Positions 36,394 through 47,702 of a DNA stretch of 64,000 nucleotides are shown here, in pieces. A program made the translations under genes and the position numbers. Origin of the DNA: Colocasia esculenta (lineage: Eukaryota; Streptophyta; Magnoliopsida; Alismatales; Araceae); assembly GCA_014218235.1 (NCBI GenBank), contig CM024759.1, forward strand, positions 10,866,712 through 10,930,711, given 5' to 3'. The stretch's first letter is position 1, and each line of letters starts with the position of its first letter. A model generated the notes under the pieces. The model saw only the letters and a list, made by a program, of their open reading frames with translations, did not search any database and was not told the DNA's origin.

Positions 36394-38180
36394 CTAAATC
36401 TTTTTGGGTCCTGAATGGTTAGATGCATGAAAATATTCTTTCAGAATCCATATTAAGTGCCTAGTTGTGCAGGTGTTTACTGTGTGACCTAATTTATTGC
36501 AATGAGAACAACAATGAATGTAATCTGTTTTGCAGTCCTTATTGTCTTTATGATGTTTGTTTAGAACATGATTTTTAGAAACTTTTTTCTTTTGAGAGCA
36601 TTTGTTCATTACATGGGCCTTTTTCTAAGGCATCTTGGTTTCTTTCACAAACTTTGGCAATTGATATTTTTTAGGATACTTAATTTGTTTTCCTTTTTCA
36701 AGAGGTTCGTATCTAAGACTTTGTTTATTGTTGCCAGATTTTGAGCCTTTTAAGCATAGAGCTAGAGAGGTTTTACCTTTTGTTAATTTTCTAACTGATT
36801 CTTTTAAATAAAGATTTTCTTCAGTTAGAGTTTTCAATTTTTCTTCTAACTCTAATTTTTCATTGTTCTTGCTCTTTAAATCTTCATTCAAAAGATAATT
36901 ATTATTTATACTTTCCTTTAATTGTGTTTCCAATTGTTCCATTTTTGATTTAAGATCAGAATTAGTGTTTTCTAAGCAAGTAATGTTATTTTTTAGATTC
37001 TTTAATTCTTTTACAACACCTTTATTTTTTTCATAAAGTTCATTAAAGACATCTTCTAAATCTTCAGACTCTGACCCTAAATCAGTGCAAGAATTAAAAG
37101 ATGGGTTAGCATGTACCTCATCTAGTCCTACCATGAGGGCTAGACTTACCTGCTCTTTTTCTGAATCTGAGCTTGATGAATCTGAACTTGTCACTTCCTC
37201 ATTATCCCAAGTTGCTGCCATTGCTTTCTTCTTGTATCCTTTGTATTTCTTTACTTTCTCCTTTTTCTCATGTTTGTTAGCTTGATCTTTTCTTTTGCGT
37301 TTTGGACTTTCAGTTTTGAAATGTCATGGCTAGTTACATTCATAGCATATTGGTTCCTTGTTCTTCTGATCCTTCTTAAAGTATTTCTTGGATCCATACT
37401 TATTCATAGAAAGGATTATCTGAAGTCTTCTAGAAAGTATTGCTTCATCATTGCTGTCTTCAGATTTATCCTTCAAATCTTCAGAAGATGAAGTGGAAGA
37501 ATCTGCAACTTTCAAACATTTGACATTTTCTTTTTCGAAGAGCTTTTAGAAAACCTTTCTATATTAATTTCATGAGCCATGAGAGAGCCAATTATTTTAT
37601 CAATAGGAAGTTTAGTAAGATCATGCGCCTCTTCAATAGTAGTGACTTTAGGAGTCCAAGAGTGAGTTAATGATCTAAGAATTTTTCTGACTGTTTCTTC
37701 ATTTGTGAGATTTTTACCTAGTGAACTCAAACCAACTGTTATATTGGTGAATCTATTATATATTTGAGTAATGTTTTCATTGGGCAACATTTTGAACTGT
37801 TCATACTGAGATACCAAAATATATATTCTAGTTTGTTTAACTTTATCTGTTCCTTCATATGTTACTTTTAGTTTATCCCACATTTCATTTGCAGTCTTAC
37901 ATGTGGATAATCTATTAAATTCCTTTTTAGATAATGCACAACATAAATAATTTTTAGCTTTGTAGTTTAGAGAAATATTTCTTTTATCAGCTATCAATAA
38001 AGCAGAAGTACCATCAGCAAGTATAGTATTATCACCTTGCTCTATTACTTGCCACAGATCAAAGTTTGTGTCTCGGATGAAACATTCCATTCTCATCTTC
38101 CAATATTGGCAATCTTCTCCATCAAAGAATGGTGGTCTTGTTACGGACTGTCCTTCATAGTTGTGAGCTTCAGCTGCCAT
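36394..38180 (-). pseudogene. gag of element B-
   Basis: The ATG at 38180 starts a frame with RPPFFDGEDCQYWKMRMECF, 60% or more like the gag of A by eye. It runs 222 residues to 37512, then continues in other frames: a first zinc knuckle remnant (CYECN, then a stop, at about 37335), an acidic/coiled-coil part from 37221 to 36625 (GLDEVHANPSF, LEDVFNELYEKNK), and a second knuckle CSHCNKLGHTVNTC at about 36520-36480. Domain order equals that of A. Frameshifts near 37512 and 37325 and stops disable it as one protein. Confidence 0.83.
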
Positions 38181-38230
38181 CTCTTCTCGAATCTTTCGAT
38201 TCTTCCAAATGGAAGATTGTGAGAACTTGG

Positions 38231-38241
38231 CTCTGATACCA
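38231..38241 (-). promoter_or_regulatory. Primer binding site of B-, initiator Met tRNA
   Basis: The - strand reads TGGTATCAGAG two bases after the LTR iii end CCAACA. It fixes B- orientation and identifies LTR iii as the 5' LTR. Confidence 0.9.
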
Positions 38242-38243
38242 GT

Positions 38244-40588
38244 TGTTGGATCGGGATGTCGCTTTAGATGTCTTAGAGGGGGGGGGTGAATAGGACTTCT
38301 TTCACTTTAAAAATTTATCTGAAAACAAAGAACACTAGACAATAGTGTTAGTACTTAGTGTAGTGTGTGTGAAATAACTGAAAAACTTGGCGGAAACAAT
38401 CACACAAAGGGCACATAGATTTATCTTGGTTTGGCCCTTCCAAATGGAAATCCTACGTTCAGTCCCCAAGCAAACTCTTGGGATTACACTAACCACCAAG
38501 TAAACTTGGTCTTCCCTTAAACAAGGGGCATACAACACCCAACAACCCCATTGGTCTTCTTCTCTTTCCCGGACAAGAAGGCAGCCCACTTCTTCTATAC
38601 TGAGAACAAACCTGCTGGAACAAACCCCAATGTGGCCACCAGACACAAGCTAGTCTTCTTCTCTTTCTGGGCAAGAAGGCAACTCACTTCTCTTGTAGGT
38701 CAAGAAGCCAACCTCCTGGTACAAACCCTTCTGTGGTTGTTCCCTTAACACAAGGGGAACGCTTGCACTGCAATCCTTCTCTTCCAAAGAAGAGGAACAC
38801 TTATGAACACATAAGCTAGGACTTGAAGCCCCTAGATGAAGCTCAAGATACAGAATGAGATGTTGGATCAGAAACTGAGCCTAAGAAGGAAATAGTTTAC
38901 AGAACAGGACTCTCCTTAGGTTAAACCTCCAGCTCTCTCTCTCTCTCAAATACACAAAGACACACAGAGAGAGAGTTAGGAATAAGGAAGATGGCTTCAA
39001 TGCTTCAGCTTGAATGGCCTCGAGCACTTCAGCTTGAACGGGCTCGAGCTCTCTTCCTTTCTTGCTTGAGTGTGTATGGAGTTGGATGCTCACTAGATGC
39101 ACACTCATTGAATGATCATCTGGTTCGCACTCCATTTTTCTTCTGTCATTGCTTCATCTTTATATGGATCAGATGGAGAGGATCTGTTGAAGAATAGTCG
39201 TTGAAGTGTCCGTTGTCTCTTATTCATGGTGATCATTTCTATGCAGTCGCAACAAGTCTTACGTTGTAGAAACATGTGACTACCGGAAATCTGCAGGCAT
39301 TAAATGCTAAGAGTGATCTTCAGTCAACGAAAAAAGGTGTTATATAGAAATAGAAATGTCCATTCTGTCACCATATAAATCACAAGAAGACTTGTTATAA
39401 GAAGGGCAAACCGTAAAGTGCTTTCTCCAACAGAACTGTGACTCGTGACTAAGTAAGCCACAGACAGATATGTTCCTTTCTGTTCACACGTAAAGTATTA
39501 GAAGACTTATCATGAAAATAGTAGTTAGTCAAAAAGTCATAATGCATGGGAACTATATCCAGCAACACACAATGCATAAGATGTGTATGAAATATTAATA
39601 GACAGTGGGAGATTTTGAATCTTACTCAATCAAACACTAAGAATATTTAAAACATGTCTGAGAATACTTTAATCATTTTATCAAAGATGTTTCATTCTAA
39701 GAATACTTTTATCATTTTATCAAACATGTTTTCAAAAAGTTCTTTGATAAGAGAGAATGCAATATCATCAATATGATTTTATCAATGAAAAATAGTTTGA
39801 TAAAGATAATAGATATTTTATTTGAAATATCATTTTATATGTTAAAGGCAATCGACGTTTATACAAACAATCGATGTTTAAGTGAAGAAAACGATGTATG
39901 AAATGGCGAGCAGTCGATTGGTCAAGAAACAACATAAACGGTCGAAGTGAAGCTTTATATATGATTTAGTGTAACTTCGGATATGACGAAGTGAAGCTTC
40001 ATATAAAACAGATTATAACACTGTCGGTCGAAGTGAAACTTCGCATATGACGAAGTTAACTTCAGATATGATGAAGTGTAACTTTGGATGAATAGAAAAC
40101 AACGTTGTCAGTCGAAGCTAAAACCCACAGTCGGTCGAAGTGAGCTTCGTATATCGTTTCAGATATGACGAAGTCAAATTCGGATATGATAAAGTGGACT
40201 TTAGATGTACAAAAATTAACATTGTCGGTCGAAGCTAAAACACACAGTCAGTCGAAGTGTACTTCATATATAACTTCGGATATGATGAAGTTAGCTTCGT
40301 ATGTGACAAAGTAGGACTTCGACTGATCACGACCAAAAGCATGCATGACGAATTGCCAGCTTCGGATATGATGAAGTTAGCTTCGTATATGACGAAGTAA
40401 GCTTCGACCGAACGTGATAAAAACATGTATGACGAAGTTGAAACTCAGTGTAAATCTATAATGATAATGCAATAATATATTGTATTCATGGGAAAAACAT
40501 GATATAATATATTAATGATATTTTTTAGGGTAAACATGGGTTTTGTTATCACCAAAATAAAAGGATAAAATATGGGAGTGGTTCAACA
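38244..40588 (-). repeat. LTR iii of B- (5' LTR), uninterrupted
   Basis: The LTR is 2345 bp, TGTTGGATCGGG to GTTCAACA on the + strand. It holds the G-tract TTAGAGGGGGGGGGTGAATAGG (complement of the LTR C-tract), the shared box TTCCAAATGGAAATCC, several GTCTTCCC motifs, a CATATAAAG-type box (- strand, about 39157-39165), and the ACGAAGT/ACTTCG array at 39920-40440. It is the reference for LTR i, LTR ii and B+. Confidence 0.87.
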
Positions 40589-40593
40589 GCCCG

Positions 40594-40900
40594 GGAAAGA
40601 GAAGAAGACCAGCTAGGGTGTTGGGTGTTGTATGCCTCTTCTTTAAGGGAAGACCAAGGTCACTTGGTGGTTAGTGAAATCCCAAGAGTTTGCTTGGGGA
40701 TTGGACATTGGACTTCCATTTGGAAGGGCCGAACCAGGATAAATTTCTCTTACATTATGTGCTTGCTTTCGTGCTCTTAACTTCCATTGCACACGTTTAT
40801 TTATACTAACTAAACATCTTCAAGTGGTGACTTTTGTTTTAGTTTTCAGATTTCCTATTCACCCCCCCCCCCCCCCTCTAGGTTAGTCTTGCTGCCAACA
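40594..40900 (+). repeat. Solo LTR B+, right part
   Basis: It continues B+ after the B- insertion: GGAAAGAGAAGAAGACCAG, the shared box with TTCCATTTGGAAGGG (about 40707), then a run of C at about 40862-40876, and the end GCTGCCAACA. It is followed by GTAAG, while B+ is preceded by AGAAG; a TSD is therefore doubtful (two mismatches). Confidence 0.8.
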
Positions 40901-41530
40901 GTAAGTTGGCCAACAAGGCATGGAGGTTGAATCAAGCAGATGAAGATTTCCTCTTTGGCTTGGTTGAGGGGGGGCTTCATCAGTTAAATTCGATCTTAAG
41001 GGAGTTTTTCAGATGCAAGTAACTGAAGGGTTTCATCTATGTGCCTATTGCCTAGGGTTTTACAATTTTTATGGATTTTTGTCTCTTGTCTTGGACCCAT
41101 AAATTCTCTTTTCCTTGGCTTTTGGTCTCTTGTTTTTGCAGATAGGAGGTTGATGATAGTGTAGACTGCCGTCAATGTCTTGGGTTGACGGCAGTTGGTA
41201 ATGCCGCCAACACCCCTTAATGGTAGACACACTGCCGTTAAGTTCTTGTTTATTTCAGAAAACCCTAATTGTTATGTATATGATGTGTTATGTGGATTTC
41301 AAGTGTTAAATGGAGTTTTAGGGTTTTAATTGGGCAAGTTATGTATTATAGAGGATTTTGTGGAATATTGATATTTTCTAAATATCCTTGTTAATTTTTA
41401 TAATTTCTGTTTGGGTTAATAAAGCATGCTATGATAGATTTAATTCAGGAAACTAGTTATATTATGATTTTGTAGTTCGGTATTTTTTCTTGGATTTAGG
41501 TTTCCTGTTAGTGTGTTTTAAAAGAGAAAT
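40901..41530 (+). mobile_element. LTR C3, right part, 3' truncated
   Basis: GGGGGGCTTCATCAGTTAAATTC (about 40972) and the later TAGGGTTTTACAATTTTTATGG match C1 at about 7205-7305. Repeats CTGCCGTCAATG, TTGACGGCAG and ATGCCGCCAAC occur at 41150-41240. The C1-equivalent last 1.7 kb and the terminal GTTACA are absent. At about 41531 the sequence passes directly into RT coding sequence of E. Confidence 0.7.
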
Positions 41531-42022
41531 ATTCGATTGAGTGGGCTACAGCCGGAGATAGCACTCAAGGTCAAAGAAGAGATTGACAAGCTGCATAGGT
41601 CTATGTTCATCAAGGTCATGTTGTACCCATAGTGGGTAGACAAACATAGTACCTGTCATGAAAAAGGATGGTTGGGTTAGGGTGTGCATAGATTTTCGAG
41701 ATCTCAATAGTACTTGTTCTTAAGGATGATTTTCTTCTTCCCCACATAGATGTCCTAGTGGACAACACTATCAGCTATGAAATGCTCTAATTCATGGATG
41801 GGTATTCAGATTACAACTAGAATAGGATAGCAGAAGAGGATCAAGAGAAATCATCATTTACCATCCCTTAGGGAACTTACTGCAACTTTATGATGCCATT
41901 TGGAATAAAGAATGTAGGTGCCACATATCAGAGGGCTACGATGGACATATTACATGACATGATGCACATTCAAATGGAGGAATAGGTGGATGACATCTTG
42001 GCAAAGTTCAAGATCAGGAATG
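41531..42022 (+). pseudogene. Element E reverse transcriptase, N-terminal part
   Basis: In shifting frames this reads LQPEIALKVKEEIDKLHRSM, then MKKDGWVRVCIDFRDL-like and FMDGYSDYN-like segments, a MPFGIKNVGATYQR match at about 41890-41935, and a damaged catalytic region near 41985 (GTGGATGAC). The same order is seen in D at 49700-50150. It is interrupted at 42022 by D, leaving GAATG beside GAAGG at 63281. Confidence 0.75.
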
Positions 42023-43458
42023 TGCAGACACCTGATTCTGGCCTATAAGTCGAACCATATTTCTTGTTCTCTTAATGAGCCCCAAGTTGGTCACTCATCT
42101 TGAGCCCATTGATTAGCCTCGTTTTGAGTCCATTAAGCCCAATTCTTAGTTTATCTCTCCAATCATCACTTTAGAATCCTTGTCTTAGGGTTTCAGCCTC
42201 CAGACCTTAACGCGACGGCCTTGGGGGTCGCGTTCATGTCAATTGATCAATTATAATCCATATATGATCGATTATCCTTAACGCGTCAGGTCATGGCGTC
42301 GATTTAACAACATGTAGCATCCACTCTGGCCGTCACGACAGCCCATGCATATCCATTCACGTGCCTTCATGGTCGCAACCACCGTAGTCGTCGCGACAAG
42401 CCATGTCGCATCCCCACGATCCCTCGCGACAATGTTCTGCATGCACTGCCTCCGCAACCACCTCCTTTCTATCTCCTTTGGGGTCTATCTTCATCCACAA
42501 CCACTCTCCAACCCCCCAGCTGTGGTTTGAAGTTCCATCTCACTTTGGAACCACCCTAGGACTCTTCCCATGCGGATTTACTTGGGTTTTTATCATTTTT
42601 ATGGGCCTAAGGACGAGATACTCTCTCTCCTCTCTATATAAGTGACCCCTCCCCTTCTGAACAAGGTAAGGACCCAAAGCTACCATGAAGTGTTTCTAAA
42701 ATCTCACTAGAGCTTCCCCTTAGCTCATAGCCCTCCAATCTTCTCCCATTTTCCTCTTATTCACTTCACCAAGTCACCTCATTTTTTTCATCCATGGAGC
42801 TAGGTAGCTAGGAGGGTGACGTCCATGACCATCAGAGGCTGTTGCACGACTTCAGCAGCATCTCCTTCAGCCAGGGAGTCACCCCTTTGGGGCCTTTCTT
42901 CCCTCTTTCCTTCTCATTTCTCTTTCAAGCATGTTGTTATTTTCTTTTTAAATAGTAGCATATCTCCATTCTTAGGTTTTCTACAACCCAAGGGGTTTCC
43001 AAAACACCCCCAGGTTCGTTCCCTCCTTGCTTTCCTTCTTTCTTTTCATTTTGAGTAGATACTTCGCTTAAACATGGTCTAACAGGGTTTCTTTCTTTTG
43101 TTTCATTGTTTTGGCAGGGTCTACAAGAAGAGCAGATGAGGGGCTCTCATCCTCTGGCCGGCCAGTGGACGGGAAGGAGGTCCCCCCATCAATCTCTCGC
43201 ACTATTGAGAAGGCATCAGGGTCCCCCATCATGACATCAAGAACGTGACCAGTCGGGGAGCCGCGACAAGCTTCGGATCGTGACAGGTCTCCCCATCACG
43301 ACACAAGTAAGTGGCCCTTCTCACCTCTTTTTCTAGCACGTTAGCCTTTAACCTTTGTTCATATCTTAGGGCAACATGTTAGGTGGTGATCACATTCCTT
43401 ATATCATGTTGTGACATCTTGTTGTCTGTTTCGAGGGGCGCGCAACCCTGTGATTACA
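42023..43458 (+). repeat. 5' LTR of D
   Basis: TGCAGACACC to TGATTACA, 1436 bp. A TATATAA box is at 42635-42641. It aligns end to end with 61844-63280. By hand, about 25 differences fall in the first roughly 285 aligned bases, mostly transitions, so the element is old. TCGCGAC/GTCGCGA motifs cluster at about 42205-42430 and 43230-43310. Confidence 0.87.
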
Positions 43459-44652
43459 CCTTTTCGAGATCACGGTGGGACCTCCACTACTAGTCTCGTC
43501 TGTTTTGCTTGTTTACCTACCATGTTTGTGTGTTTCTCTGTTCAGTAGAATCATGTTATGGTTTTTTCTTTGTTTTGGGTGTTTTTTTTTCTTTTATTAG
43601 TATCGCTTCGGATCAAGGTGGATGCGACATCAGGTACGCGTTCTCCTCCCTGTCCCCCATCTTGATTTTCTATTAGAAGCTCTCTCGTGTCATCTCCATG
43701 TTGTTTCATCATGTATACCCGCGATTCTCTGTGTTATAACCCTGCTAGGGCTCAGGTTCTCCATTTACTTTCATTGTTCGTTTTCTAGTTCTGTCGCGAT
43801 AGATCGGGGCAACGCGACCTTGTCGCGTCAGGCGTGGAGAACGCGATAACATGTATGCATTAGTTGTTACTGTTTTCCATTCCATGCATCAATTTTTGCT
43901 TGTCTAGGGAGTCTTCATCCTTTGTTAACTTATTTCCATGTTTTATTGCACTTTGTGGTAGTCTATTTGTGTGTTGTTTGCGTGTAGTTGTGGGTTTCTG
44001 CAACCCGAGAATATCGCGACTGATCCCTCGGTCGCGATAAGGTCGCGGCGGACCTGGTCGTCGCGATTTCAGAAGAGACTATTGATCTAATATTTGTTAG
44101 TTTATGATAGAATTTGCATGGATCCTGGTGCACATAGGTTCATGTATACACTATTTTCGTGTAGATAGGACTCCTCCTTGGTAGTGGAGACCCTCTCACC
44201 TGCGAGCACTCGTGGGCTGACTAGGGCCTGCTACCGAGGGCTTCCATAAGTCCCTGTGGCCATACGCACATTGCAGTTGCTGGGCTGGTTGTACCCATTG
44301 TCCCTTAGTTCAGGTCGTTTGCATGTGAGTCGTGTGCCTCCCCTTAGTCATACCGGAGTACTCGAGTGCACACCTATTAGGGTTCCTATCTAGCCGAGTG
44401 CCATTTCGTTAATTAATCTATTAAAAGGCTAAGTGCAAACCCTAAAATGTTAATGATAATCATGTCATCATGGGTGTTTGTTTGAGATACTCCCTCTCAT
44501 CTCACCGTCCATTCTTGTGTGTCAGAGTATAGGGTTTGTATATGGTCTCGTCGTCTCCCCTAATCATTTAGGGGTACTGCATGCGTCAGTTTCTAGGTCT
44601 ATCGAGTTTGTCTCCCCAAACCATTGTATTATATCATAATGCTATTTTCGGT
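43459..44652 (+). other. Leader of D between 5' LTR and gag
   Basis: No clear ORF. TCGCGA-containing stretches occur at 43795-43850 and 44015-44070. I could not identify a confident primer site: the nearest TGG is about 24 bases from the LTR end (GGTGGGACC). Confidence 0.5.
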
Positions 44653-46273
44653 ATGGACCATTTCCACATCCTCATCTGTGATTCTCTACCCATTGGGCTT
44701 CTCGAGGACGTCACCTAGCAACTTGGTGCTACCCTCACTGGGCATATCCAGCCCCCCACTACCATTGATGATTGGTCTCGCCCCCCTTCTCCTTCTGGAG
44801 CAGAAGACCCACATGCCCAATTTAGTCAGCTCTTCCCGCATCTAGGCCCGGCCCCAGTTCGAGAGTTCTTTGCGGCTGCCAAAGGCAAGTGCCCCCTCTC
44901 TCCACCCTCTCATACTTCTGCTCAACAGGCAACCTCCTCCGCACCCATTGCTTCCGCACCACATGCACCCTCTGCCGTGGTTGATCTGACTCCTCTTCAT
45001 CCACGGGCTATCCATTTCTTCAAGCCCAGCTACCTTTCAGCACCGGAGGTTCGGCCCAAATCCTCTCCACTTTCAACATACTATCAAGCCGAACACAATG
45101 CTCTTCCCCGTGAGAGGTCATACTCTTTGGAGAAATCGCGCTTCCTTGTACCCGCCCACCACATCTCATCCTCTTCTGACTTCCTTGCGGAATGGACGTC
45201 CATGAAAAGGGAGCTACATGATCTCCGAAGCAACTGGACCCTCGGAAGGTATCCGACATCCCTCTCCCCTCTTTCCAGCATCTCTGGGTTCTGCCCTAGT
45301 CAGAGCTCCAAGTCTACAGATGATACTCTGAGGTAGGCGACCCCTATCTACATATCAAATATTTTGTATATGAATCAGCTCCACACAAGTATGATCGCCA
45401 CCTCATGGCGTATCTATTCAGGAAGTCGCTAGATGGGACGACCCTCGAGTGGTTCTACTCTCTGCCACCGGAGGAAGTCGAAGACTTCCAAATTGTACAA
45501 GAAAGATTCTTACAGCAGTTCCAAGATCGAGTCAAACCCGAATATTCTTTTGTGGATTTAGTGGCAGTAAAGATGAAAGCCAATGAAGAGTTTGCAGTCT
45601 ATGCCGACCGGTGGCATGCTCTAGCTACGAAGTCCGCTGCCCCATGCCAGAGGAGAATAAGGTCAAGCTTTTGATTGCCAATTCCACACCTACCTACCGA
45701 TCCATCTTGGCCATGAATGATATCACCACCATGCACCAACTCTATAGTCGAGCCCGTTTCATTCAAACCCAACTCAAGGACTCACCTATCCACTCCATGT
45801 TCGAAAATCCAAAGTCTCGCTACCCCAAGAAACCACAGGGTCCTGTCACTGAAGGGGTACAAACCAATGAACAAGTAGGTGCTGTCAACTACCCTCAAGG
45901 CTTGGTAGGTAGGAGCCCTTATAATCCACCTCCTCAACAACCATGGAACAATAGACCACCACCTCCTCAAGCTCAAAACCCTCAGCAGGAGCAACACCAA
46001 TATAACCAAGTCCCTCCACCACAAAATGGCTACGCTCCTAGAAAACCCAATGGTCCCAAAAGAGCTCAGTACCCTCCTCTCCCCGAGTGTTTGTCTCACA
46101 TCCTTACATCCCTTATGTCTCTCAATGCCCTTAGACTTTCTCCGGAAAAGGCCAACTGGAACATGGCAGTGGATCAGACCAAGTATTGCATATATCATCG
46201 CCATCCAGGGCACAATGTATCAAACTGTTTTCAATTCAGGGACATTATATACGATCTTCATGAGCAGCAGTAA
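44653..46273 (+). pseudogene. gag of element D
   Basis: MDHFHI opens the most likely start. A Pro/Ser-rich N-terminal part (44840-45330) leads to the capsid-like core: GDPYLHIKYFVYES (about 45330), LDGTTLEWFYSLPPEEVEDF (about 45428-45490), FLQQFQDR. A zinc-knuckle-like KYCIYHRHPGHNVSNCFQFRD lies at about 46183-46240. Breaks: TAG at about 44728, frameshifts near 45335 and 45655. The stop is TAA at 46271. This is the structural protein of the element particle. Confidence 0.78.
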
Positions 46274-46900
46274 ATTGATTGGGTAGAAATGAAGAGGCTA
46301 ATTCAGACCCTGAGGGATCAGCAAGGGCAGAGGCAGCAGTAGCAGCAGCAGAGGCGACAACAGCCACCACCGCAGCAGCAACAATTCCAGTAGCAACCAC
46401 AACAACCACAACAGCCACAACAACCAGCTCATGACCTCGGCATAGTCCGAAACCCCATGCCACAACACTAGCCCACTCCAAATCACCAACCTGCTCAACC
46501 ACCTCCGCCACCCACTCAAGTTAACCCAGATGTCCACCATCCACCACCAGTCACCGCTTGGGCCTATGATGATGAGCATGAAGTTGGCCAATTATTGGCT
46601 ATTTCCCATACCACCATCACCTCCACCACACCCACCATTGCCACAATCACCTCACCATTATGCAACACTCCCATCATACCACCCATTAATCCATCGCCCA
46701 TCAACATCCCACTTTCCCCCACACCAGCGCCAATAATAGCCAACCCATCCATCATCAGCACCACCCAACCTCCACTACAACACAACCTCGCCCTCCGGAG
46801 CAGGTGAATGTTTCACCGGATGTATCCCAATGCGTCTGTGTCTATGTCGGGTCAGCCGACCCACAACTCCAACCCTAACAACCAACGACAATAGTAGGAC
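46274..46900 (+). pseudogene. Gln/Pro-rich linker of D polyprotein
   Basis: The gag frame continues past the stop as QQ-, PPP- and His/Pro-rich sequence encoded by CAG, CAA and CCA runs. TAG codons at about 46338, 46390 and 46469 stand in runs where CAG is the repeated codon. The minus-strand poly-Val/Leu frames here are shadows of this composition. Confidence 0.6.
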
Positions 46901-47702
46901 ATTGAAGAGGTAGACCCGATCTCGGGCACTCAATACGATATTCTGAAGCATCTGCACCAGACTCCTACCAAAATTTCTATCCTGAGCTGATCAAGAGGTC
47001 TCAGTCCCATGAAGATGCTTTGAAGACTTATCTGAAAAGGGTCATGGTTAGTGAGGACATGACCCTAGAGACATTGCCATCGGTCCTATCGATTGTTACC
47101 AGAGGGCCAACGATTACATTTTTTGACTGTGAGCTAGCTCCTCCCGTGGCAAGGAGAATGCTTCTGTGTGTGACATTGACAATAAACAAAGTGGCCATTC
47201 ATGCCGCCCTTGTAGACATCTGAGCATCAATAAATGTGTGTCCTCTCAGCACTCTCCGATCATGCAACATATTTGAGCGCCGCTTGCAGCCAACTCCTAC
47301 CACTATTGCAGCTTATGATAACTCGAGGAGACCTTGCCATGGTGTAGTCTCTCTACAAGCAGAATTGGGGCCGCTTGTGATGACCGTAGACTTCTATGTG
47401 CTTGACATTGATCCTACTTTCAAAGCTATTCTTGGTCATCCATGGATTGAGGCACTAGGGGCAGTCCCCTCTATAGCCCATCAATGTTTGAAATTCCCAT
47501 TCTAAGGACGGATCCTCAAAGTTAAGAGTGCGGCCACCACGCATACGGTTTAAGCCATTGAGAAAATCATGCTGGCAGTTTGGCCCTCTAACAAACCCAT
47601 TATCCTTGAGCTTGATGTGAACTACCCATGGGCATATATTTTCTCTTCCAGTCACCAAATAGTGTCTCCATCTGTGTGACTGCCAAGAGGGCCACACCGT
47701 CA
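46901..47702 (+). pseudogene. Aspartic protease of D, active site destroyed
   Basis: Landmarks are YDILKHLHQTPTKISI (about 46930), VARRMLLCVTLT (about 47150), then VDI-stop-ASIN at 47212-47232 where DTGAS is expected (Thr reads Ile and Gly reads TGA), and LDIDPTFKAILGHPWIE (about 47402-47452). E keeps an intact DTGAS at the same position, so the damage is specific to D. Confidence 0.8.

Larger units (their letters stand above)
28266..40588 (-). mobile_element. Composite gag-only Sirevirus-type element B- (antisense), TSD ACCCG/GCCCG
   Basis: Reading right to left: LTR iii (40588-38244), primer site (38241-38231), gag (38180-36394), a short 3' region, LTR ii (35851-32898, incomplete), a 135-bp copy of the 3' region (32897-32763), and LTR i (32762-28266). 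Protease, integrase, RT and RNase H are absent. The flanks are ACCCG at 28261-28265 and GCCCG at 40589-40593, one mismatch. Solo LTR A' interrupts LTR i and solo LTR C4 interrupts LTR ii. With gag but no pol it would depend on enzymes from another element. Confidence 0.82.

Noticed and set aside
42345..42645. ORFs repeated at 42345 and 62134
   Set aside because: They are the same position in the two LTRs of D and are not conserved as protein: the copies differ by frame-neutral and non-neutral changes alike.
43459..43490. Primer binding site for D directly after the 5' LTR
   Set aside because: No TGG-led match to a tRNA 3' end could be recognised close to the LTR end without a search against tRNA sequences.
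46245..46591. Val/Ala- and Leu/Trp-rich - strand ORFs
   Set aside because: They are antisense to the Gln/Pro-rich linker of the D polyprotein.
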